Below, piece by piece: positions 55,341 through 64,000 of a stretch of DNA of 64,000 bases (position 1 is the stretch's first letter; every line of letters starts with the position of its first letter). Source of the stretch: Phymatolithon calcareum (taxonomy: Eukaryota > Rhodophyta > Florideophyceae > Hapalidiales); contig OZ345358.1 in assembly GCA_977006965.1 (NCBI GenBank), positions 620,001-684,000 of the forward strand, written 5' to 3'. The translations under genes were made by a program, and so were the position numbers. The notes under the pieces are model-generated. The model had not been told where the DNA came from. It saw only the letters and a program-made list of their open reading frames with translations, and searched no databases.

Positions 55341-56792
55341 GAAGTAAATATTCTTTCTTTCTTTCTTTATTGCGGAAAGATTGCTCACACTTATGGTAAG
55401 CGTCTAGAGCTGTTTTGCAACAGCATCTCATTGTTCAGAAATTTGAGTACGGCTAGGGGTCTCTCACGGCATACCTCTTCTACAGTCTTTTTTCCCACTC
55501 GGCCAATATATTTTCGTCGTGAGGCGGAACGTCCACCACATCGTAGGATTAGGTGTTCGGTAGTTTCCTTGGAACCAGAATTACAGGCCTTGCACACTGG
55601 ATCGTACGGAATTACTTCCATATTGCATCCGTGGTGAAAAGTGGCAACCACTGGGGTGCAGTCTCCAATCAGCTGGTGCAGCATCACCTCTGCTCGTCTA
55701 TGCGATATGGGAAGGTCTTCTGTAAGGGTTGGAACGACGACTGGATCGAATTTGGAAGGCGGCCTGATGATGGATCTTGCTGCTTCAAGTGTCAGAGGAA
55801 CTTTCTGGTGTTCCAGAAGGTTAGATTCGTAGATACCCTTTCGAGCTAATTCGTCGGCAGCATCATTTCTTGGAATTCCACAGTGACTAGGAATCCAAAT
55901 GCCTTCGACAAAGATACCCTTGGACATCAGCTGCTCCATAAGGCCCCAAAGTTTCCGTACCATCTCCCCATATCCCCTTGGTTCACCGTCAATAGCATCG
56001 ATAGCGCTCCTACTGTCAGTGAACCACCGTATAGTGCTTCCAGGTGCGAATGGGATCTTCAACACTTCTTGGAACGCATGGGCAGCGGCAAAGACCTCGG
56101 CGTCATATGAAGATCCAACAGCTCCTGCCGTCAGCGCCAATTCCTTCACCATTTCGTTTCCGTTCATCAGCAAAATCCCTGCGCCGCCGACATTAGCAGG
56201 TATGGTTCTATACATGTCTAGCATATCGCCATCCTCATCACAAAGAACCGCATGCTGTTTGGAAACGGTTGGAGTGGAGGCATACGCATGTTTGTCACCG
56301 TCGTCGTAGAAAAGGAGAATATCCGGTGGTTTCCCGTGTCGAGTCGAAAACTTCGCCACCGCCGGGCTGTCTTGGTGGAGCAATACGTCGAATTTCTTCA
56401 GCGTCGCGGTGTACCAGCCTTCATCCCAGTTCACCGAGACTCGTTCGTCATTTTGAAACTCGCGGATGAACTCGGTGGGTATTTCTCCAACGCTGCCATC
56501 TGTCCATAGTTCAATGGCCGCCGGTTGCATGACTTCCCGCTCGAGTATCAGAGCCTCTGCGGCTAGTTTCTTTTCCTTTTCCCCATCCTTTGCTGACACA
56601 GGGGTAAGAAAACTGCAATATTTTTTCTTCGAACGGTCCTTCCCAATTGGTGAATGGAATTTATTTCGCGGGACCGCAAGAATTCCCTTTTCAGCGAGCT
56701 GTTGGGTACTAGTCTCGCGCCATGATCGCACTTGACTCTTCGGTTTCGCCACACGAGTGTTCATTGCACCTGTAACTGGGAAGTAAATATTC
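55341..56792 (-). mobile_element. RNase H retroelement insertion with 13-bp target duplication
   Basis: The insert 55354-56779 is flanked by GAAGTAAATATTC at 55341-55353 and 56780-56792. The left arm has the empty site (GAATATTTATTTC at 31955-31967, antisense, one difference). The 3' tail reads 'tttctttctttctttattgc' on the plus strand, i.e. (GAAA)n on the element's own strand. The element starts only 15 bp upstream of its ATG. Confidence 0.92.
55391..56764 (-). CDS. RNase H protein with Tudor-like insertion and zinc tail (457 aa)
   Basis: This intact frame has its own ATG at 56764. Residues 82-91 'AAIELWTDGS' give the first RNase HI strand with catalytic Asp89. GGAG at 193-196 begins the second strand, Glu223 lies in 'SSYDAEVFAAAHA', Asp250 in 'IRWFTDSRSAI', and His294 and Asp301 in 'WIPSHCGIPRNDAADELA'. 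Normally about ten residues separate DGS from GAG; here about 100 do. That segment (103-163) reads 'DERVSVNWDEGWYTATLKKF ... ILLFYDDGDKHAYAS', the pattern of a Tudor/Agenet-like barrel, which binds methylated ligands in other proteins. The C-terminus has a zf-RVT-like cluster (Cys391, Cys394, His404, Cys409). No reverse transcriptase is present. RNase H would remove template RNA during retrotransposition. The frame is also open upstream to 56899 through flanking arm DNA. Confidence 0.85.
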   Translation of the reverse strand: MNTRVAKPKSQVRSWRETSTQQLAEKGILAVPRNKFHSPIGKDRSKKKYCSFLTPVSAKDGEKEKKLAAEALILEREVMQPAAIELWTDGSVGEIPTEFIREFQNDERVSVNWDEGWYTATLKKFDVLLHQDSPAVAKFSTRHGKPPDILLFYDDGDKHAYASTPTVSKQHAVLCDEDGDMLDMYRTIPANVGGAGILLMNGNEMVKELALTAGAVGSSYDAEVFAAAHAFQEVLKIPFAPGSTIRWFTDSRSAIDAIDGEPRGYGEMVRKLWGLMEQLMSKGIFVEGIWIPSHCGIPRNDAADELARKGIYESNLLEHQKVPLTLEAARSIIRPPSKFDPVVVPTLTEDLPISHRRAEVMLHQLIGDCTPVVATFHHGCNMEVIPYDPVCKACNSGSKETTEHLILRCGGRSASRRKYIGRVGKKTVEEVCRERPLAVLKFLNNEMLLQNSSRRLP

Positions 56793-57244
56793 ATTCCATT
56801 GATCGGCTCTGTACTATCACCGGATGCAAAGTTGAATGGGAAAAAGTTGAACACCAAAGTAAGGTGGCGCGGGCGACACAATTTCAGTCCATTATTCATT
56901 TACTTCGCTGAAGGAGGAACCGCATGTGGTTGAAGATATGCAAAACAAGGATAGCAGCAAAGCGAAAGAGAGTACCTGCACACGAAAAAAAAGAAACATA
57001 AGAATCCTGTCAATGAAGTTTATGAGTCGGTAACGCCCTGCTCACGCAAATACATCGGATTAAGACGAATGTGCGCAATGACGGCGCGAGAGTGTGTGTA
57101 GTGGCAGAAAATTTGTCCAAACCAGGGAGATGTCGCTCACTGAAGATGTTCCACAGTCTCGCAAATTCGACTTAGGCGCGCGATGGGCATTCCATGCCCT
57201 GACCACAGTGCCAGAGTCAAGGGAAGGGATAAGACAAAGAAAGG

Positions 57245-57540
57245 GAATTTGGTAAAAAGACCACGTAGTTTGCCGTATTTGGTAAAATGCCCAAAATGCA
57301 CGGGTGCATTTAATAAGATTTCGATTATATTGTGGGCAAGAGGTCCAAAAATATATTCAGTTTCTTAATTCATGTTGGCCTAATGGGCCCGAGATAGCAT
57401 ACTTATTTTGAATTGTTAAATGACCGCCATGCACGGGTGCACGTATGATCATATTTCGATTGTAATGTGGGGCAATGGGTCCAAATATATAGATTCGAGG
57501 TATACTGTATATTCAGCTTCTTTACTGAGAGAGGCCCAAA
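57245..57540 (+). repeat. Hairpin repeat at the outer end of the right arm, plus partial second copy
   Basis: 57245-57413 is the counterpart of 31360-31530. 57420-57540 repeats parts of the motif ('catgcacgggtgcac', 'tttcgattgtaatgtggg', 'tatattcagcttcttta'), so a second diverged copy follows directly. Confidence 0.7.
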
Positions 57541-57612
57541 GTATATATACAATATTTTTTAAAAAACGTTCGAAAAAATAAAGAACGTTTTAGACGTTCA
57601 TTTTTAACAACA

Positions 57613-57818
57613 AATCCATGTAGCAACCGGGACACAGGAATACGGATTGGCGCCAAATTTTAAATTCGCTACTATCCTTATAGCGCCAAGGTTCAGTGCA
57701 TGGGATAGTGCATGTATCCGCTATTCTATGCGCTGGGCCTCAGCGCTGTCATGATCGGAGAAGATTTAAAATTTGGCACCAACCCGTATTCCTGTGTCCC
57801 GGTTGTTACATGGATTCT
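57613..57818. mobile_element. MITE-like palindrome, 206 bp
   Basis: About 53-bp terminal inverted repeats (57613-57666 and 57766-57818, starting AATCCATGTAGCAACCGGGA) with few mismatches enclose 100 bp. Flanks are A/T-rich with 'ttaaaaaacgtt' on both sides. No coding capacity. Confidence 0.8.
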
Positions 57819-58884
57819 TTTTAAAAAACGTTTTTTAAAAGTTTGAAATAAATTTGCGCTCATACCGTCTTTGGTCTTCGGCGATGCAAACGGCGTCTGC
57901 TGACGTTGCTCTCGAGCCGTTGACTGGATCGCGGCCAGAGAATGGGTCGGAAGCTAAGCGGAATCTGTCGGTTTTTCGAAAACACAGCATCAAGCTCTGG
58001 TTTCACGCCAGATAAACGAACCGCGACCGTAATGAAACGTGTATGATGCAATACACGTCTATATTTTTCCGAACTTTTTTCGAACGCCAGAAATAGAAAA
58101 TGTTTAAAACATTTTAAAACGTCAATATTTTAAAGTGTTTTATTTTTTAAATATATTGCATAAAGTTTAACGAATTTAATCATAATGATATTTCCGGGAT
58201 TTTTGTGGAATGTTGGAATGGATTTTTATCTTACTTTTTTACTTTCAGTTTTCTTTTCGGTCGAGAGTTTCTGGCATTCCTGTCCTTCTGACATTCATAT
58301 GACTCTAGCACAATATGTAGAATACTGCAGATCGAGAAGTTACTTTTTTGACTTCTAATATTCATTAAAAGTTGTTTGTGAAGACTTGCTGATGTTTTTA
58401 GAAGATCTAAGTGAGTTTTTGATGGGTTGTTTACTCAGAGCGATAGAATCGAGAGTATAATTCCCGAGTAGAGAGAAACAAGCTATTACAAGAGAAAAGC
58501 CATAAACCGATTTCTCAACGTATTTTCTTTCTACGACCTGGAATTTGAGGAAATTTCGAAGGGAAAAGTGAAACACTTTCAAGCAATCACAAACTTCGGA
58601 TTGTGTTAATGAATTTCTGTTTACTCCAGTTAAAAATCATTGAAACGAACTTGTAGGTTCAACTGATTATCTGAAGACCAAGTCCCAACAGAAATCATTG
58701 TCATTCTCCTCCGGCAGGAGTATATATAAAGCGAATTCTCTGACGTGGTCAGTTTTCATGTTCATGGAAATACAAAACGAATTAAAGAAAGACATTCTGT
58801 AGTGACGTAAGCTCCACGTTTTAATCTGTGAGTCAGCTTATGACATTCTTTGACACCTGTCTTACCTGACTTCCAACCTCCCTA
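57819..58884. other. AT-rich DNA without a gene
   Basis: About 1 kb; several 'aacgtt'- and 'aaaacattttaaaac'-like inverted motifs, no coding homology. Confidence 0.4.
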
Positions 58885-59250
58885 TGTGGGGTTGTTAATC
58901 GCACAAGTTGGCAAACTGGTTGTGGTCGGGTTCTTCCCTGGCCAAACACCGAGGGCGCCGCGAAGCGGCGACCTTCATAGAAAAAGAATTGGATCAAAGG
59001 AGACTTGGAAATATGATAAATGGATCAATGGGCGCCGCCGAGCTGCTTACAGTGTACGTACCTGTGAGCTGTAAGCAGTGGTTCTAGGGTTTGCCCTTAG
59101 TAATCCTTCATGGTGTAAGTACGCATCGAAACCTACGGTACTGTAATAACTGTAATGCTATTTGTAATAGCTTGCTGTAAATGCAAGCTGTAATGACAAT
59201 TTGAAGGGAGCTATTTGTATAGGAGCATGATAGTGGCGTTGGACGCCATA
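58885..59250 (+). mobile_element. Solo-LTR-like repeat, copy 3, exact 5-bp duplication
   Basis: Starts TGTGGGGTTGTTAATCGC, ends GTTGGACGCCATA, flanked by CCCTA at 58880-58884 and 59251-59255. Internal GCGCCGCGAAGCGGCG hairpin and TGTAA motif cluster as in copy 2. Confidence 0.78.
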
Positions 59251-60530
59251 CCCTACAAATAGCATAGTAGCGGCCATCGACAGTAAAGGGGAAAAGCATG
59301 TTCTGCTTAAACTCCTGACTACCTACGCATAGCTGGGAGTTCCAAGGTAACTCCTTTTCGGTTTTGCTTCGCCCACCTCATCTACCGGTGTACTGAGCAT
59401 CCACGTCACCCTCTCTTTCTATATGTTCTGCTCTCTCCATTTGTTGTTTGTTTGTTACAGATCTGTTATCCAGGGCTACACGAGCTCACTCGGCTGCACT
59501 GAGTTCAAAAGCGCAGCCCGTCCTGTTTACAGTCCAAGACTCCGGGTTCTATTCCACTACACATTAATTAGTTCTTCTAAACGTAACAGAACGCAGCGGC
59601 GGGGCATGCATGTCAAGTCCGGCCGGCTGATGTTGTGTTTTCTGGCAATTGCAGTGGCGCGAATGCGTTTCAAGCGCACGGACGAAAAGTAGCCACTCGG
59701 TACAGACCATCCAACTACATGTCCACGTCCCCTCTTCTTTAAGAGCGCCAGTCACCGAATTTTATACCGTGCGTAGCGATCTGGCACGATCCTGTATTCA
59801 ACGCTCCAGTAGAACTCAGAATCATCTCTATTTGGCGCTCCAGCAGCAAGTTTAGTGCAGTTTTCAATTCTTGATATTGAAATAATCCAATTTCTTCATT
59901 GAAGCAAAAACAATTAACTCTGTTCATCTGTTTCCTTTCTAAATTAAAACCTTTCATCAATATAATAGAGATAAAACTGAAGATATAGTTCAAAAATGCC
60001 ACAGAAATTAAAAGGAATCCCCGCAGTCGGTACACGATACACTTTTCCTCACATCTCTCAACTCTTCTATACCTTATTTATAAAAATAATATAAACAATC
60101 GGTTTAGAAGTTTAACTCAAAGCTATCTCCATTATAGAGCCCACTTCAGTGATACGAGAAAACTGATATCTGTGAAAAGGCGTGCAATCAGTCGAGGTGA
60201 GTTTTAACTGAGTCATACTTACTTTTCGTGTATTGAGAGTTGATCTTGAAAACTGAATAGAAATTATTCTCCTTTCAAAGAAAGAATGTATTGAGTGACT
60301 TCACAGTGCTTAAACACTAATTAAAAGTTTTCATCTGATATGAACAATAAATAAATACCTTTAGTAGATGCGCGCTATTGTTAAGTGGAATAGAACGAAA
60401 ATTATGGGCTCTTTTTGGAATTATGACCGAGAACTGTTGCCAAGAAGAGATTTTTGAATAGATTTCCTGTATATACAAACGCGCAGCTGGAGATCACGTT
60501 CGACAATCTTGTTCGGAAATTGCGGCGTTC
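59251..60530. other. Unassigned DNA between inverted repeat copies
   Basis: 1.3 kb with no recognised gene. It lies between copy 3 (plus) and copy 4 (minus). Confidence 0.4.
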
Positions 60531-60940
60531 AACGCCACTATCATACTCCTATACAAATAGCTCCTTTCAAATTTTCATTACAGCTTGAATTTACAGTAAG
60601 CCCTTACAGATAGTATTATAGTCATTACAGTACCGTAGGTTTTGATGCGTATTTGCACGGTAAAGGATCACCAAGGGCAAACCCTAGCACCGCTGCTTAC
60701 AGCTTATTTACTCTACGTACAAGTGCCTACACTGTAAGCACAGTGGTGCGCCTTCGGCGGGCTGGAAAGCCGCTTCGCGGCTTCCAGATTCTTCAATTGA
60801 TCCATTTCTCATACTGCTATATCATCTTTTGATCCAATTCTTTTTCTCTAAAGGTCGCCGCTTCGCGGCGCCCTCGGCGTTTTGCCAGGGAACAACCCGA
60901 CCACAGCCAGTGTACCAACTTATGCGTTTAACACCCCACA
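60531..60940 (-). mobile_element. Solo-LTR-like repeat, copy 4
   Basis: Plus strand starts TGCGGCGTTCAACGCC and ends AACACCCCACA. Contains GCCGCTTCGCGGC twice and antisense TGTAA motifs. Flanks GAAAT and GATGT match at three of five bases. Confidence 0.65.
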
Positions 60941-61450
60941 GATGTTAAAGAAGATTTTCTGCCCGATATATTATTCTCAAGTAATGCTCTGTCTGAGAGC
61001 CCTCGCATGTATTCTATTATTTGAGGCTACCTTTTTTCTAATCATTCTATATATATTGCGCACTTGTACGAGTAGAGCTATATATATGGCCTTCCTGCCT
61101 CACTGTACACTGATCGCAGTGATATTGAAATGTCACGCATTCTGATTAACAGCGTTGTGTAAGTGCGAACGACATAGTTCTCTTTATGGTCTAAAACAAA
61201 CATGAATAATGGTAATGCTTATACTTAAGGCAGTGCTTCAATACTGTATTACATTGAAACTCGATGAACATGTGGCTGTAAATTTATTGAAAAGCTTGTA
61301 GAGTCAAAGAGACTATGGAGATAGAAGTGGAAGGAATAGCATTTCGTTTACGGAATAAGGTGATATCTTTAAATGACAGTACAATATTTTGAAAAGGCAG
61401 AATAGGGTCAAAAATTGTAATAGTTGTACCTGAATCATAAATTTCCCCTG
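60941..61450. other. Unassigned DNA
   Basis: About 500 bp between two repeat copies; nothing recognised. Confidence 0.35.
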
Positions 61451-61736
61451 TGTGGCGTCCAACGACACTATCATATTCTCCATTTCCTATAATCCTAGCT
61501 CCCTTCAAATTGTCATTATAAATTGCACTTCCAGCAAGCCCTTACAGATAGCATTACAGTTACTACAGTACCGTAGGTTTCGATGCGTTCTTACACCATG
61601 AAGGATAACCAAGGTAAAACCCTAGAACCACTGCTTACAGCTCATCGGTGCTTACACTGTAAGTATTACAGTAGTTTTTGTCAGGGAACAAACCGACCAC
61701 AGCTATTGTGCCAACTTGTGCGTTTCAAACCCCACA
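61451..61736 (-). mobile_element. Solo-LTR-like repeat, copy 5, short form, exact 5-bp duplication
   Basis: Plus strand starts TGTGGCGTCCAACGAC and ends CGTTTCAAACCCCACA, flanked by CCCTG at 61446-61450 and 61737-61741. It lacks the GC hairpin segment and is about 100 bp shorter than the other copies. Confidence 0.78.
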
Positions 61737-61741
61737 CCCTG

Positions 61742-62515
61742 GCATGGTTAAAGTGCCATAGATCTGAGAATCAAAGAGTTAAAAACGTGCACAAAGAAGT
61801 TGTTTGGGCGGTTACGGCTTATTCTGCACGCTATACGTTACAATTAGCACGCCCACAGTGAAGATGGAGGGCGACACCTAGTTCAATTGGCAGCAAACAT
61901 TAACTAGCGTACTCGCAGAACACCGGGTGTCGCGTTCCTATCTAAATACAGGAATATCAATCTTTAAAAGAGTATATGAGCCCTTTTCTCGTCTTTATGC
62001 TGCTTTCATGGACCGTTTCCGGAATGGCATCCAAGTAGCGGTAAGTTAAGAGCTTTAGTTGAGCTTAGAAGTCCCATTGATGCTCAAACTTTGTCTTTTA
62101 GCATCATGTGATTTATTTTTGTGCTAGAACGTACTTCGCTCGACAGCGAACACGAAGAAGACGTTAGAGTGCCTCAAAATCTGAAAAGAACAAGTAAAAT
62201 CGCAATTCCGTTTCATTGCCTCCTTCAAGCGCGAGTGGCGTTATGAACAAATAACATCCTTTCAGATGAAGCGGATGATTATCTAGCTTAGCGCTGGCGA
62301 GCTTAGTATGAGAAGAGCTTGCAAAAGATGCATAGACTTTACCTCGCTTCACTTATATGGTCATGCGCTTGGCTCCAGTCCGCTAGACAGAACTAGAGCA
62401 CTTCTTATATAGGCGTCGACATATTTACGCGAAACTTACGAATATCAAAACACCCTGAAATACGAATTACCAAGAGAGCTCCAGAAATTTCCGTACAGCA
62501 ATGCATCTGTCACAT
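61742..62515. other. Unassigned DNA
   Basis: About 770 bp without recognisable coding or RNA homology. Confidence 0.35.
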
Positions 62516-62988
62516 TATGCAAGATGGGACACGAGAGCCACCGCCGACGACAGGAATGGATTGAAAAGGAAGAAGAAAAAGAGAGAAAAATTACCGTGGA
62601 CACTAAGGAGAACGTAAGCCCTGTACTCCAAATTCGATCCAGGAAACACCGACTCCTAGCAGTTAAGTGGTTCTTCGGCCGCTTCCCACCACGAAGAGCA
62701 GAGTCGTACGTTGAACATTTCAACGAGGTCGCAGAAGAGAATCTGAAAACTCTACAACGAAATTTGACAAGTCCAAGAGCAGAAGAATCTTGGGAAAAAG
62801 GGACGAAAACGGCGATTGACAAACTTTTAGCACTGGAAATCCATATGTTAGAAGAAATGATAGTGTAATGTGATCTGATTGGGTAATGAGATGGCAGTAT
62901 CAACGGGAAGCTGCTCTGGTGTTGGTGAATACCGGCGTTGAGGGCTTCTAAAATAAAAATCTACAATTTCCCCCCTATGCAAGATGGG
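62516..62988 (+). mobile_element. Young 5'-truncated LINE with exact 13-bp target duplication
   Basis: The insert 62529-62975 is flanked by TATGCAAGATGGG at 62516-62528 and 62976-62988. It encodes the last 113 or so codons of the 'GRFP' LINE protein, open to 'LEEMIV' and a stop at 62868, and the 3' end 'ggcttctaaaataaaaat'. About 98 percent identical to 42500-42935. Confidence 0.92.
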
Positions 62989-64000
62989 GAGCATTCTGGA
63001 TATTTCCGTGATGCTTCTAGGAGCATGCAGGCTTGAGTATTGTCAGCCACCAAAGCTGTCACCACATACGCACTAATTGCTTGATTTTGTTCAACCATTT
63101 CCCTTTGTCGGCATCGGCTTCGTCAAAATCTTGAGAACGGGTAAACTCGGTATCAGGCTTCAAAACTGGGCACTCCACGGCCGTGACTGTGCCTTGAAAA
63201 AACAGTAAAAATCTTTCCCTTTTCCGAGGTCTAAATAGTGAATGAATGTCATGTAATAGGCAAAATCATGGAAAGGGAGGGAATTCAAAGGAAGAAGTTT
63301 AGAATATAACAGGTCAAAATGCAGAGGGAGAAGCTTGGTAGAACTAAAACACGTACCAGCGCGTCAATTAGTTTCTGTATTAGAGACAGAAGAAAGAAAG
63401 TAAAGAAATTTAGAATGTTTGACAGCAAGTATCGAAACACGAATTTAAAGTGCTGGTGTTATTACCTTGGCCATTGAGTCATCACCAGCTTGATGATTTT
63501 TAGAGGTTGTTGTCCTGTTCATAATGTTCAAAAGTTGGCATATCTTTTCCCCTACTTCATTTTGACACTCAACAATGAGATTCATTTGAGAATTGCTTTC
63601 AGTTGCAAAGACATGTAGAGCGCTTTAAATAATCTCACATATGGCAATCGCTGTTTTTTCAGAGACTTGATTTGGTCAACAAGTTCCGAAAATGTGCTTT
63701 TTATTGGCTCTTCTAGACTCTAAAAAGCTCTCAGTGAAGAACTGCTCTATAGATGGATATTGCGCATGATTGGTAACCTTTCGCGCTCATTACGTGGAGA
63801 CCTGCCGCGCTGTGTATGTGGATCGTGACTCTGTTGAACTTCCCGACTAGGCGCGGAGAGATTCGAAACGAGACTACTCGGAAAATAACGTGATAGACTA
63901 GGCGCAGTCGTGTAGAATCATCTAAAGTACTTCTGCTTTCGTCTTCCCCGAGTCGGAGTTTCGTTGAGCCATCGTATGCTTGGTAATCGGAGAGTGTCGA
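62989..64000. other. Unassigned DNA
   Basis: About 1 kb with no reading frame of note and no repeat seen. Confidence 0.4.

Larger units (their letters stand above)
44900..57413. repeat. Right arm of the 26-kb imperfect palindrome
   Basis: Reverse complement of 31360-41690 apart from right-only sequence: the insertion 45153-45458, most of 48690-50240, and the retroelement 55354-56779. The inner part 45470-48240 is nearly identical to the left arm; the outer part is clearly diverged. Confidence 0.9.

Noticed and set aside
31360-57413. Assembly artefact as the source of the palindrome
   Set aside because: The outer arms differ by substitutions, indels and three clean insertions, which an artefact would not produce; the near-identical core still deserves long-read confirmation.
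1-64000. CRISPR arrays, rRNA, riboswitches, bacterial operons
   Set aside because: No regularly spaced direct repeats of CRISPR type and no rRNA or operon signals were seen; the content is eukaryotic transposon debris.

Overview
This window looks like eukaryotic nuclear DNA from a transposon graveyard rather than a normal gene neighbourhood. It has no operons, rRNA, convincing tRNA or recognisable housekeeping gene. Almost everything identifiable is mobile-element sequence: a KDZ-type (Kyakuja-Dileera-Zisupton) DNA transposon, more than twenty 5'-truncated LINE-like retrotransposon pieces, a 5-bp-TSD solo-LTR-like family, a Harbinger-like element and small hairpin repeats. The species cannot be read from the sequence. 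A red macroalga is my best guess, with fungi or other protists possible; this is inference with low confidence.

Layout. 0.2-6.5 kb (minus strand): a decayed KDZ transposase with a SWIM zinc finger, followed downstream by a broken Ulp1-like SUMO-protease gene. 7.4-17 kb: two solo-LTR-like repeats, a zinc-knuckle fragment, LINE fragments on both strands and a 235-bp tandem repeat. 17.9-25.6 kb: dense LINE copies, including the most complete reverse transcriptase of the window (19.5-21.3 kb). 25.8-31.3 kb: short tandem and hairpin repeats, more LINE pieces, one nested, and a GC-rich tract with no recognisable gene.

31.36-57.41 kb is one large imperfect palindrome. A left arm of about 10.3 kb and a right arm of about 12.5 kb flank a 3.2-kb centre made of LINE insertions. 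Each arm carries the same unrecognised ORFs: an intact 393-aa ORF with an overlapping 76-aa ORF, an upstream ORF of about 105-140 aa, a 146-aa ORF with a 76-79 aa overlapping partner, and a membrane-segment region. Comparing the arms gives filled and empty sites for three insertions: a 970-bp Harbinger-like element only in the left arm, and an RNase H retroelement and a short (CTT)n-tailed retroposon only in the right arm. The innermost 2.8 kb of the arms is almost identical although it consists of dead LINEs, while the outer arms differ by 7 to 17 percent in protein. That pattern suggests gene conversion or a later second event.

57.4-64 kb: a 206-bp MITE-like palindrome, three more solo-LTR-like repeats (two with exact 5-bp TSDs), a young LINE insertion with an exact 13-bp TSD, and otherwise featureless DNA.

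The two most unusual items are the intact 457-aa RNase H retroelement at 55.35-56.78 kb, whose RNase H domain appears to be split by a Tudor-like barrel, and the 26-kb palindrome with its duplicated unrecognised ORFs.
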